Shown here: positions 13,010 to 25,765 of the stretch, one piece after another
Layout: each line of letters starts with the position of its first letter
How positions within the stretch are numbered: position 1 is the stretch's first letter
DNA from: Crotophaga sulcirostris
Lineage: Eukaryota > Chordata > Aves > Cuculiformes > Crotophagidae
NCBI GenBank assembly: GCA_013397455.1
Contig: VYZB01000275.1
Location: 855,978 to 919,977 of the forward strand
Direction of reading: 5' to 3'
DNA length: 64,000 nucleotides
Position numbers and translations under genes: made by a program
Notes under the pieces: generated by a model
What the model saw: the letters and a program-made list of their open reading frames with translations, nothing else
Database searches by the model: none
Told to the model about the DNA's origin: nothing

Positions 13010-14448
13010 TCAGAGAAGCACGGATTCATGCATAGCCAATCCATCATTTCTGTTTCGATAGTGTTGGGCTTGAGCTGATGGGTTTGAATACTGGAATTGT
13101 GGTGAACCATGTTCTTCAAAGGTTGGCGAAGTCCTGTATCTTATTGGACTATCCACAGAAACAGGAGCAAGACTATGGTCTTGAAACGGTGGCGACTGAA
13201 AATGCTGGTATTTCTGGAAATTATCCAAGTGGACTTTGTTAACGTCTTGGCCCCAGGGCTGCCTGTAGGGTTCATGTCTGTAAATATACGCCGCATCTGG
13301 CCACTTTCTATCTTCTGGCAAATAATCCACCGGAGGGATTATGAATTTGACACCTGATGGGGACCTTGAGTTGCTGGTATAAGCATCGACAGGGGATACT
13401 TCTATCTGACCAGGGGCTGGCGAAAGAGGGCTTTGGCGACTGGCAGGATAGGAATTCATCTGTAGTTTATCTGGAGAATAATCTGATGTAAAAGAACCAT
13501 ATGGCCTACCAGAAGGGCTGGTTCTATTCCCATGATAATGTAGAGGTACAGAACTTGTATTGCCTATACTGGAAACATGCTTTGGAGAATTTCCATGGTA
13601 ATTAGGTGGATTACTATAACATGGCAGTGCCTGTTTTACATTCAGTCCATGAGGCGGCCCATCAGACTGTGATGGATATTTTGGAGATCTGGGTTGTGAA
13701 TTGAAGGAGTAATTATTGGGTAATTTTAATGGAGTTGGTATTTTTTCAGTTTGCTTTCTTGGACTATTAGAATATGCTATGTGCCTAGGGCTCTGTGGAC
13801 GAGCTCTCTCAAGCATTTCTTCAACAAGGTTCCCATTCTCATTATCCATTTCTGGAACATTGTCATACTGAGATGCATTAGACCCTCGCTTACCTTCATC
13901 AGCATCCAAAACCCTCATCTTTTGCTTTACATTCAATGGCTGCGCTTCCCCAGGACTCGGTGGTGGGCCCGAAACTGAATGGTTTATCGGCCTTCCTTTC
14001 ACTTCTGCAGGGAGTTTCATTGTCTTTTCAATTATTTTGATATCAGATGGTTTATTCCACTTAGGTACAAATTCCCTTCTTGTAGTTGAAGTAGCATTAG
14101 AATTTTGATTAGCAGATGCATTATTATACTGTCTCGAGTTGTCTGGCTCTGTTGGCTGAGGCTTTCTTCTGGTATCTACCTCATTCTTAGGTACATTATT
14201 TTGTGTCTCTACCGGGCGAGTCTTCTGCTGTTTTAAGGAAGGTTTATTTTCCAGTGAATCAATTCTTTTTCGGTTCTTTGGTGAGCTTTCCGGCTCTTCC
14301 CCTGGGGATGGCCTCGTCTCTGTCCTTCTTGTTGTTTGTATACCAGTGCTGTTCTGTCCATTAAGCATTGGAGTAGAGTTAAGCCCAGCAGGCTGAGGTC
14401 CTGATGGAATCTGCCCCAATGGCTTCTTTGGAAATTCATCTTCTTTAC
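13010..14448 (-). CDS. USP6NL: USP6NL last coding exon, disordered Pro/Ser-rich tail, residues 308-786
   Basis: A 1439-bp terminal exon with acceptor TGTTTTAG. It opens with KEDEFPKKPLGQIPSG, matching human KEDEYPKKPLGQLP, and ends at a TGA stop (13010-13012) after ESVLL. The tail is rich in Pro, Ser, Asn and Arg and is predicted by composition to be disordered. Conserved islands seen: EFVPKWNKPSD, GKRGSNASQYDNVPE, NPPNYHGNSPKH and IIPPVDYLPEDRKW. PPVDY (residues 679-683; 13322-13336) fits PxxDY, the motif known to bind the Eps8 SH3 domain in RN-tre. Several SP sites could be proline-directed kinase targets (inference). Between the islands it differs strongly from human, especially just after residue 325. 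No frameshift or premature stop is present. Confidence 0.96.
13322..13336 (-). other. PxxDY Eps8-SH3 binding motif codons
   Basis: Codons for Pro-Pro-Val-Asp-Tyr in the USP6NL tail. Eps8 SH3 recognises PxxDY rather than PxxP, and RN-tre is a known partner through such a motif. The human protein has PPVDYLPDNRTW at the matching place and this gene has PPVDYLPEDRKW. Function here is inferred from conservation. Confidence 0.75.
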
Positions 14449-16532
14449 CTAAAACAAGAACAGTAATAACATAAATTCACTTCTTTGATCTGTTGGTCAC
14501 GCAAGCAAAAATAGCTATGAACTCTATTATCTGGGCCTCTCTCTGGGTCACCATTCTTCTAAACACCTCAAAGAATTTTCTGTACAGTAACACCGAACAC
14601 AGATTTTGTTTACGCTCTCATCTCAACCAGTTACTCTAGTTTTCCTTTCTACAGCTGATGCAATCTTGCCAAGCTTTTGCTCATTCATGACATTGCTGCA
14701 AAAAAGATCATTTTCCTAGATGACATTTTTGTTACAGTAACTACCCTGTATGTAGCCCTCCTCACATCTTCCTTGCCACACTAAGCAAACTACTTTCTCC
14801 ATCCTTTCCAATATCCCTCTCCCAATCTATTGTCTTCCAGTCATTCATCTTTTAACATTCATGTCTGGTAAGCTGCATTATCAACTCACATGCCTAAGCT
14901 TCCTACCAGGCGTCTTTGAACATTCTCTTATTTCTTTTTTTGGGTGGAGCTCCTTATTAACATCTGCACAGTGAAGTCCTTGTTCCCCTTCAGCCCCTGC
15001 CTAGAAATGTCATCCTCCATATTAAAAAGCTACAGTATAACTAAAAGACTCTATGCAGAATCATATTTTTTCAGTTCAGTTTTCCATCAGTTACAGAACA
15101 ATTAAGTAGTGAATACTGATACTGGCTACATCATGATTTCAACTGAGTCTTCAGTGGAGGAGTTTTGCTGAACACAAGGACATAATTTACAGAAATAGCT
15201 TATGTGTGGGAAGTTCTCCCAGACTGGAGCTCAACACATCACAACAGCCAGTGGTAAACAGCAGTTATGTGGGGACCCAGAACAATCGACACTGATACTA
15301 CAGAAAGAATAAAGAAGTATTTCATCACTTGATGCTGCTCACAGAACAATTTACAACGAGTTTTCCACTGCAGCCTTTTTCCTTAGCAGTCAATGCCCTT
15401 CATATTCTCAGCCAAAGTCTTTTATCATGTCCACTTAGATATAACTTATTTAATTGTGTAATACATTACTTTCCCATTATAACCAGAAAAGGTCACATAT
15501 TTCTCATTAAATTCATTAATCTAAATTTAATTTATTTGATGTTCAGTTTTTCCCCAAAAACAAACAAACTTTTAAAGTCCGCATAACCAATCAAATCCTA
15601 CTCCGTATCCATTCATTAATCAAAAGCTCTCTTCTAAGGAGAAAAAAAGAAATGGGTTCCCTTGCTTAAATCCTATGCAAAATAAATTATATAAAATGGC
15701 AGTCAGTAAAATAATTTTGTTTAATTCCTGTTTCTTCCTAAGGCAAGAATTGTAGAATCCTTCTCCATCAAGGATCACACAGCTAGCACCTCATTCTTTC
15801 TAGCTATTTGTAATTAAAACTCGTTTTATGTGTCCATATGGGTTCACAGGAGTGAATACACACAAATCTCTCTGTCCCTGACACAACTGCTGTGGTTAGA
15901 AGTGAGCTATGTTCATTTTTACAGCCAATAGTACGAGTTCAATCTTTGGTGACTGGTTCGTGATAGAGATACACAGAGGAAAACCAGCAGCCAAGGTCAG
16001 TATTATTTATTATAACAGCATAACAGCCTACCATCACGGATCAGTTGCTGTATAAACTAAACAAAAACTTACAGTTTGTGCCAGCTAGGACAGCAGAGAA
16101 GAATGCAATGATGCCATGTGTCATGAAAAAGATAACTAAATAAAAAGTACTTAAAAATAGTCTGGTTTTGCCAAACAATTAAAGCGGTCTTTTCTTGATT
16201 TACCAAGTTTTCGTATGAGGCCAAAGATCATATGGAAACCTACCCTTCCTTTAGAAATGCACAAGTTCAGAAACCTCAGTTCACATTTAAGAAAAACAGC
16301 CCAGCCAGGCTTTCTGTAGAAAACCCCTTCACTCTCATTTTCCCCAGTTATTCTCTGTTCCATTATGATCACACAATTATTTAGATACACAAACCTATGC
16401 TCTTACACTGAAGGTACTTGCTGTCCACCTTGCCACACCTTGGCAAAGGAAGTTACGCATGCTGAGTCCTCTCCCTAATTACTTCTCCCCAAATGGGAGA
16501 TTCCCCATGTTAAATCACCTCAGAGCATTACA

Positions 16533-16778
16533 CACAGTATCACAGTATCACAAGGTTGGAAAGGATCTCTGAGATCATCAAGTCCAACCTATAACCCAAC
16601 ACCAACACCAACCCATCATCTAAACCATGGCACTGAGTGCCTCAGCCAATCTCCTCTTAAACACCTCCAGGGTTGGCGACTCCACCACCTCCCTGGGCAG
16701 TGCATCCCAAAGGCCAATCACCCTTTCAGTGAAGAACTTTTTCCTAATATCAAGCCTAAACTTTCCCTGAAAGTTCCC
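16533..16778 (-). repeat. CR1 LINE 3' end, TACTGTGA-tail type
   Basis: Minus-sense copy that begins on the plus strand with CACAGTATCACAGTATCACA and AGGTTGGAAAGGATCTCTGA, continuing through the CCACCTCCCTGGGCAGTGCA block. It belongs to the same tail class as the copies at 31.3, 54.1, 56.5 and 61.3 kb. Lies in the last USP6NL intron, in the sense orientation relative to the gene. Confidence 0.93.
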
Positions 16779-19700
16779 ACGTGTCATGCTGTACTATGTG
16801 ATGGAGAACACCTACACAAAAGGTTGCAGGACAGCACAGCAGGTCACACAGTAGGGTAGGGCCTCAGTATTAGGCCCAAATGAGTGGCTCTTGGAATTAC
16901 AAGCTTCATGGTTTGTCCTCTTTTCCTGCAGGGCCCCACTATTCACAAACTGGGCTAAAATCTGGAGTTTGGATTTGTAGACTCCACAGCAGCAGACCAT
17001 TGGATCAAGAACAGATGAGGGGACAGAAGAATAAATTGCATGGATGTTGTAAACAGATGATTTAACAGTTCTGCAACACCCTCTCTGCTGCAGCAGCCTT
17101 TTCAAAATTTATGAACTCCTTTATGAACAGGAGTTCACTTTCTGAACTTCTGGCAAAAAGGCAACTGTACCATTTACTTCCATTTGCATCCTCAAACAGT
17201 GTCAGGCAAAGCTGAAGATTATCCTTTAAATAAAAGTGAATTTTGCCCATAATAAATATTCCTTATAACTGGAACTACACATTGCAGTACTCTCAACCTT
17301 CCTAATTTTGAACATTAAAATAGCACGAAGTCTGAATTAAGAAAGAAAACCCAAAGTATGTTCCAGGAACTTGCCATCTAAATCATACTGAACTAGTTTT
17401 TATATGCTGCTAATCCATTTATAACCTCCAGGTGATCCGTAGTAGTTATGGGATAGCACAAGGTAATGGCTCCTCAATATCTGTAAATTACTGCATTTCT
17501 GTTCTTGTACAGAATAAGCGTTTTAGAAAAATTATTTATTTTCTTCCACGCTTGAAATTCAACTATTCGATATCTACATATACAAATATAAATGAAGACA
17601 AGTTCCTCCAGTAGCTGCAATGCTTCCTTCATTTGTACAAACATATTAAAAGCCTGAACTTAATTCCTTTCTTCCAGCTTTTACTTTAAGAAATGCATAC
17701 AAAGCAATACGAGATCCTTTGAAATATACTTGGTTGCACAATAAAGGTGGGGCTTGTGTGAGCTTTTTGTGTTTTAATTTCACACACTTAAGGTTTCTTA
17801 ATTACCATTAAGCTCTAATAAACCCAAGTGAGAATACTGCAGACATTTTTATTGAATTCTATCTGGGCTTAATTGAAGATTACGTCATCTTTCCTTCACA
17901 TTTCAGGGTAAAGGGACACACTACAACTAGGTATATGTGGGCTGTGCTGTCTAGAGGATGTGTGTTCTAACATAAATTATACCTGTAAAATGAGTATCAG
18001 GGAAGTCTTATATTATCTGTTGCAAAACTGTTAAAACTCAACATTAACCCATGTACTGAGTAACAAGCAAAGCGTTCTGAGACAGTAGTTTATTTAGAAT
18101 AAAACCCCTGCATTGGAACAGAACAATACCATGTTTATAGGCTGGTAAGAGCAGAGCTTAGTGCTTTCAGGGAAAACAAAAATATGGAACAACGAGTACG
18201 TTTGGAAGGAGGGTCAGCAGGGAAAAGAAGAAATATAGCTTAGCCACAGGGTTTCCACAGAACTTGGTTCAACTTGACCTCAGCCAGAAACAACTGCCAC
18301 AGCTTGCTTAATCAACTACATCTGCATGTGAGGTTTTAAGAAAGGCCACATCACTAGAGGTACTCAATCCAGTAATCATAGCTGGGAAGCACAGGCCTTG
18401 TTCTGGTTCAAAAATGCTTGAGCTCTCATCACCTCCTGCCGTAAAAAGCATTGGAAGGAAAAGAGTTGCATAATGCTGTAGGACAAAGACATCCTGCAAA
18501 CCGGTCACCTTCGAAACTAAAACCAATCTGGTTTAAAAAGCAAAACAGATATTTATTTCTAATTTAAATATACAGACCATACGTACATATACATACATAC
18601 ACACACAGAGTGAGCTGTCACTTCCAGTGGAACTACCAAGTACTTTAAAAACAAAAAGTCCTGACGTTCAAAAAAAGTTCACAAAATTAAACACGTAGAG
18701 GATAATCAACTGTATCACCATGCACGTTAATAAAAGGAGACACTCCTTAAATACACAAAACAGCATGCAAACTATTTCCACTAATGCTCTAAGTAGGTCA
18801 CTATCAGCAAGAAGAACATGATGGGGAAGGCAGGGAAGGCAAAAAAAAGGTGAGGAAAAAGAAATGACAATCCAAAAGCAAACAAAAGAAACCAAGTCAC
18901 AACAAACATCTCCACCCTTAAGAGGCACATGAATAGCTCACTAGAGAAGCATGAAAAAGCACCAATTCTGCTTATAAGCCACCTATCTTTTATCAACCAA
19001 TTTTCCACTCCAAATCTGCCCAAAGCTTCAAACGCAGCTCTCAATCATCATCTTTACTACTTCAACTAAACTCACTGTTCAAACTCCTCAGATCTGAGCA
19101 TGCAGAAGTATTATTTGGATGTTTTCAAGGACATTCAATTGAATATCTGTTTGTGCTGTTGATCCAAAGTCTGGGTTAATTCACTTTCTGGACACACCTG
19201 TCTGACTGAGGAAGGGAGAGAAGTTTGAATTCTACACAAAGTATTTCTGGGACAAGTATAGAAACTATACAATCTATTATGTTTACACGTAGAGTTTAAA
19301 AGCATTTTAAAACTAGAAGTTAAGACAAAGCTGTCCAGTTCAGCTGAGATTGTTTTGGCAGCGACCAGTACAGCCATGGAATGTGTCTTTGTCTTCTGAA
19401 GTGAACCAGACAATCAGATTTATTCCCAGGTTGCCAGTATTTGCATGAGATGCAGAACTGGGTAACTCTCATCCTTCTCTCCTCATCTTCCTTCAACAGA
19501 AGACGTTCCTAGGCAGAGTTTAGTTACTGGCTTTTCCCAAAGACAAACATAATAGCTTATCTCAGAATTTAAAGAGCTGGGACTATAGGATTTTCTATTT
19601 TTCCTTTAAAGGAAATGTTGTGATTTAGTTGGCTTACATGCAGTATAGCATAAAATAAACAACAGAGAAAATAGAGCGAAAAAAATGGGTGAGGAAAGAG

Positions 19701-21835
19701 AGAAATGAAAGTAGAGGGAGACAGTTTAGGCAAAACAAGAACAATCAGGTGCTTGTTTGCTGCTGGTAAACATATTACCTGACATGAAAAGGAGCAAAGA
19801 AAATATGAGCAGATCTGACTGTTCCCAAAAAGATAAGAAATTCAAGTCATATTAAAGAAAGTTTTAGTTTACTGACTTCTTTCTGCTCTAACAAGCCTTG
19901 GTCACCACCCAGTGGAAGTCGATCTCAACTACAAGACTTTCACAGATAATTGCTTCAGGAGGCACTAACAGCCTCATGCACTGAACAGCAGACATATAAT
20001 TGGAGTAAAGTGCTTTAAGTGCTCTCTCTGGTGAAAACCAGTCTAGTCCTTAATTTCAGCACCAGAACACACGCACTTTGACTGTTCTAACACAATTTTC
20101 AAGGATGGTAATGGCCACAAAAACAACTCTTAAAATGACATCTTGATATTTTGTGTTTATTTTCCATCAGTGACATGCCATCTTCCCTCTTCAGTTTACA
20201 AGTCCAAGAGAATTTTCAAGACATTAAAGCACCTGCACTAGAAGCACACGCTGCTGTCTGAAAGACAACCTCCACTCCTCCTCCTTTATGCGCCATCATC
20301 GGAAAAGGAGTTACCAAATCCAAATCTTGCCTGACAGCTTGAAGGTAGAACAAAATACCCTGCTTGCTTTTCTGCTGTTATGTCGTTTTGTGACACTGAC
20401 AGAATGGAAAACTTAGTTTATAAACATATGCATTTCTATAAACAACAGAAGTGTTAACAGATTTGGCCATCACCCAGAAGATACAGTGGCCAACTGTATG
20501 TATCATAGCTAAAAATTTCTAAAATTAACTATTTGACTTTACATCCCTAATTCCGTATTTCCATTCCAGAAAATATACTTCCTTGAAAAGTCTGTTTAAA
20601 ATAGGAATATGAACCAATGCAACTATCTGGATCTCATTTTTTAAAAGCATGCAAGTTTCAAACAGTAAAGACTTTTAAATGATGCAAAGCCAATGCCTAA
20701 AACTGTTGAAAATAATACACTAGCTTTATTAGTATAATTGAATATATTAATTTTCTTCATAATACTGTAAAGCAGTTGTATCACACAAAAACAAGGCAGA
20801 AAAATTAGTTGATTAAAATATGAAGAGCATTGCATGAAATAGCTACTTGTGTGTTCTTCAAGCACAAGTGAAAAATCCCAATTTCCTCTGAAACAAAGCA
20901 CAACAAAAAGAGAGACCATCAGGAACAGCGAAGTCTAACTGACTTATGTATTTTTGTTGTTTCGGTTGTCAAAAGATCCATTAACAGCAGAAAACATTAT
21001 TTAATAGATTATCAGCACTAGAATGTGTTTCTGCACTGTCACAGATGAGTTCTTAGAACAGAATGTTTGAATAAAAGATATTGATGATAAATTTAATAAA
21101 ATATAACTTTAAAGAAAAATAACAGGTAAATACTTAAAAAAATTGTTGCAAACGCAAGATTCAAACTTTGCTAATTGTCCATGAATACAGAAAAGACTAG
21201 GAGATAGTTAAGATGAACACAAGGGCATTGGCAGATTCCAAATTAGGTGACATTGCTTTATCTCTGGAAAAGGCTGCTGTGAGGTTTACTCAACTTTCAG
21301 TCTTAATAATCCATCAATCAGTCCCAGGATCCCTATACCTTCCTTTTTCAGGATAACTTGTCTCAAAACGTGGCTAAGGAACTGTCTGAAGATCACACTT
21401 GAGGGTCTTCAGTCTTGAAGGTAAGCCTGACTTGTTTATGAAGCTACAGATTAATAAATTGTTTTCAGACACGTATTTTGAACTAGAATATGAAACTATT
21501 ATCAGTAAACACTTTTGTTTATTCTACTCAGACACTATAAAAAACTTATTAATACACAATAGATTTTTTATTTAGCATCATACAATGTATGTAGTCCTAC
21601 AAGAGTAACTTACAGCAAACCTGGAAATGCCATCCATATTTTGGGAGCATTTCAAGAGTTTTGCTGTTGCTTTAAATAACAGCCAAGAAAAACATCATCA
21701 AAAAATTCTGGAAATCCATGGTATATACCAAGAAATTTCCTTTCATTACTGTTTGGACATTATCCTTGGATTAAGGAAAAGATTGACTGCTCTGTGTCAG
21801 ATCTGGCTCCTTGGGAAGATATGAACTGAAGCCAT

Positions 21836-22247
21836 AGCATCATAGAATCGCCTGGATGGGAAAGACCTTTGAGATCGAGTCCAACCATACCTGCCTGCTA
21901 CCAAACCATATCCCTGAGAAACTCATCTGTTTTTTAAGCACCTCCACGGATGGTGACTCAACCACCTCCCTGGGCAGCTGTGCCAGTGCCTTACCACCCT
22001 TTCAGTGAAGAAATTTTTCCTCATGTCCAGTCTGAACCTCCCTTGGTGCAACTCGTGGCCATTTCCTCTCGTCCTGTCACCTGTCACTTGGGAGAAGAGA
22101 CCAACCCCCACCTTGATACAACCTCCTTTCAGGTAGTTGTAGACAGTGATGAGGTCTCCGATCAGCCTCCTCTTCTCTAAGCTGAACAACCCCAGTTTCC
22201 TCAGCTGCTCCTCACAGGACTTGTTCTCCAGCCCCAATAACCTTTGC
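21836..22247 (-). repeat. CR1 LINE 3' fragment, minus sense
   Basis: The minus-strand frame reads [20 protein letters not shown], then [20 protein letters not shown] and [20 protein letters not shown], all CR1 ORF2 3' sequence. On the plus strand it starts with CATAGAATCGCCTGGATGGG. Sense orientation in the last USP6NL intron. Confidence 0.93.
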
Positions 22248-25200
22248 ATTTTGGCTGTCACTTGGGGGTGCCATCCCCCACTTCCACTGAGGTGGTAGAC
22301 CAAGGGGTCTCACAAGTAACAGACCTAGATAAGTGCACCATTGAAGAACTTGCCATGGTGTGGCCATCCTTCATAACCTGTCAGGCAATCCAGAAAACGT
22401 CAACTGCCTTTCCTACTAAATTTGCCTGAGGACACGCCAGAGAAGTACTTTAAAAGGCAGGTTCTACTGTGTAACTGTCACAGTCTGTTTCTCCAAGGGT
22501 TTGATAACCAAGCAGCTCGCCAACAAGAAATATGCTTATCCTTATGCTTCACTGTCTCCATAATCACTAGAACAGGGATGCCTACCTTGGTTTTGAGAAT
22601 AGCACCTCAGTTATGAGCCGTCCTCTGAAGGTTGTACTTGCTAAGTACAGGCCACTCTATGCTGGCCAACACCTAGACTAGAAATTACCACAGGGAGTAA
22701 TGAAGTTTCATGTCCTGCTTTAGGCAAAAAAGCCTGAGTACAGGCAAAAGCATCTTGCTGACATCCAAAATTTGCGCGATGTCCTTAACATCCATGTTCC
22801 AGCTGAGCATTTTAATGGTTTTATCAGTAAGAAAGAGTTAACTGAAGTCCCTTCATTCCTCTCTGCCCTGAAGGGAACAAGAAGCTTCTTAATCCACTGG
22901 GAGAGGCCATGGAGGAAGAAAGCCAGAGAAAGCTACATCAGACATAAGCAGACATTCACTTTCAAGTAACGCAAAAGTTATTACCTCTTTTAATATCCTA
23001 CAGCAGCTTACCCTACTCGGGCAGGAAAATCTATACAGCCTAACAAAAGATGCCAGATGGAAAATTCCACTGAGCTTAATTAGCTCACTGCTATTCCTGG
23101 ATGACTGATACTGATGCAACTGTAAGTTGGAGGTTTCTTTATTTTTCACTTTTATTTTAGTTCTTAAAGGCGTAATTGTTGCTTAATGCAAAAATAAACC
23201 CTAAAAGATAGGATGCAAACCTCTGATTTCAGAAAACTAAAATAAATATTATTTTCTCAGGCTACAGTGGATGCTTAAATGAAGAGTCTGGTATTTTTTT
23301 GTGTATTACTGCATGATATATAATGGTTTCAAAAGTTACATATAAAATTGAATGAAAAACAGTAAAAAGAAACTGAAGGTAATAAAGACAGTAGAGTTAG
23401 ACAGACACAGGAGCAAAGCTGAATGTCTAGAGAATACTGAGAACCTATAGAAAAATATTCTTGCCTGAAGACAGTAATTAGTAAAACCAAAATGAACATC
23501 AGAGTGGGAAAACAAAAAAAAAAAATCAAAGGCTGGTGAAACTCATATGAAGAACAAATGAGGCAGCCTCGCTCAACTACAGATAACAGTAGACAAATCA
23601 GCTAGATTTCCAAGGATTAGGATGGTGGTATTTCTTATTTGTTTTGTGAAAGCTGAAGTAATGTTCCCATTTACCCCTGGCAAAAAATACACCACACAAC
23701 AAGGCTTCCCAGGTTACTCTGAAATTGAAAAGAAAGAAGCTCAATTCCTTCTCCATTATTTCACTTTGACGTTGCTGTTCCTGCTTTAATATTAAACGTC
23801 CCTCATTCATGTTGGCAGAAAAAAGGTGTTTTATTCTCACTGATGCTGCTTTAGCTATCCAAAAGAAAGAACAAATATGGCTCAAAACAATCACCCTACT
23901 GTCAGCTCATCTTACCAGAAGTTAAACGTAAATGTACAAAGTATGAAACCAAACAACTTTTATTCCATTGCCAAACTGTCTTGTCAAGAAAATACATTCA
24001 CTACCTTCTACTTTACTTTTTATGGAAAATCTACCCACCTTTGAAGTTTTATGAGGGGAACTCCCCTGCTATTTCAAACATAATCACAGAGAACTCTGTA
24101 TTTAAAATTTAAGAAAAAATACTCCCATAATCTATCTTCCTTTAACATGATGGAGTGTAATTGATGCTAAAAGAGAAAGTTGCTCATTAATGCATTTGCT
24201 CACATCTAGTCACCATATGCAAGCATCAGCGGCGACAAGATGACTGACAAAGTAGACACCTGAAGAACAGGGCTGAAAAGGGAAACTTGCTCTAAAGAAC
24301 AAGTCCAGACTGAAACCTAGCTTGTAGAAAAAGGACAGAGAGAAGGTAGGATGGGAAAGCTGTGATGAGAAAGGGGAAAAAGCAGTGCACACCGTAACAC
24401 AGAGAAGAACTGCAGACTCACAGAACACAGTCTATAGATGAGAAGGACCACAAAGGCTGAGCAGATGAAAAGACAAAGGCAGGATCTTAACTTAGACCTA
24501 TTGTGGGTGGGAGAAAGCATGCAGGAGGGATGTTATAGAAGTCAGAAAGAGGGCAAAACACAGGAACGGGAAGCAAGAAAAATGGGAAGCTCTGTCAAAA
24601 AGCCAAGAGGATGGGAACCAAATGTGTAGAAAGTGTTTGTACTCCAGAGGGACAGAGCCGCTGGAGAACCAGCTGAAGCAGGTATCCATTTGTGATGAGT
24701 AGTCCTGAAACAGCCCAATACTGCATGCAACAAGTAAGGTCTACAGAAACCAAAAAATGAAGTTCATTAATGAAAGAGCTTCAGCAACAAATCATCACAA
24801 CAATGCTACACTGGCAACCTTTACTCTGACACTTAGCAACGTGTGAAAGTTAATCATAGCAACTCAATAGTTATTTTAAGGTAATTCCTGATGAATTTTT
24901 TAAATCTTTTAAAGCATCTATTCTTCCTCACATACCATTTTACAATTAGCAAGAATATAGGAAAAGGACTCTGAATAATCCCAAGAAAAATTCTAACTAA
25001 AGACTGTGGAAGTAGGAATAGAAAAGAAATAGAATCTTAACACAGGAAGAAGAGATCCTATACACATTTCATAAGTAGCTCCCCATAGAATAACCACCTG
25101 CAACTGAAAAGCAGAAACACAAAAACTAAGGAGAAACAAAGAAAGTAATTGTTAAACACCCAGAAGGTCTATCAAACAATTAAAAATCTGGATTCGACTA

Positions 25201-25612
25201 ACAGTAAACACTATTTGGCCTGAAGTTTGTTCCATAGCTAACCAAGCTACAACAGAGTCTGGATTCTCAGACAACACAGTTGTTTCAAATAATTTGAAAT
25301 CTTGATATTTAATCTCCTATCATAAAGATTTTATAAATCCAAGTTAATAACATTAGCAGAACATGGCATGTTTTAAAGTGCTTTGCCATTAGCTTACAAC
25401 CAGTTTAACAAAAAAAAGAGCAAACTCATGAAATGAAAGGTGTTGATTTTAAACTGTAAAATATTTTGGGAGAAAAAAAACCTCTGAAACCTATGCAGTG
25501 ATGAAGAGATAAATACTTGCACAACTTTTAACAGCATTAATTAACACTTAAAAAAGGGACAACGTGTGAATAGCTCCAAATATCTAAATTTACATATGTA
25601 CAAGTTTCTTAC

Positions 25613-25765
25613 CAGCTACTGGTAAATCCAGCTTTGCTCGTTTCAATTCTGATATAGAATTTTGGAGCTGTTCTATTACAAAGTCATCTTCATAGAAGAA
25701 ATCCTTGGCTAAAGATTCCTGCAGAAATTCTACAAGTTCCTCCATTTGTAATTTCATCAGATGCT
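25613..25765 (-). CDS. USP6NL: USP6NL coding exon, end of TBC region, residues 257-307
   Basis: A 153-bp exon that completes a split Lys codon and encodes residues 258-307, from [20 protein letters not shown] to [10 protein letters not shown], then one base of the Gly308 codon. The acidic/aromatic stretch [14 protein letters not shown] matches human [14 protein letters not shown]. The acceptor is TATATAG and the donor is GTAAGA. The next intron, about 11.2 kb, is the longest fully contained in the window. Confidence 0.95.

Larger units (their letters stand above)
14449..25612 (-). other. USP6NL intron (about 11.2 kb) before the last exon
   Basis: Bounded by donor GTAAGA (25612) and acceptor TTTTAG (14449). 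Mostly AT-rich unique-looking DNA. It contains two minus-sense CR1 pieces (16.53 kb and 21.84 kb), a purine-rich run near 19660-19740 and another near 24430-24620. No internal exon with similarity to a known protein was seen. Confidence 0.9.

Noticed and set aside
13109..13357. Plus-strand frames within 13.1-14.0 kb
   Set aside because: They are antisense shadows of the USP6NL last exon, which has continuous similarity on the minus strand.
24430..24700. Purine-rich segment as a possible exon
   Set aside because: Open frames on both strands but no similarity and no paired splice sites. The purine bias alone is not evidence.
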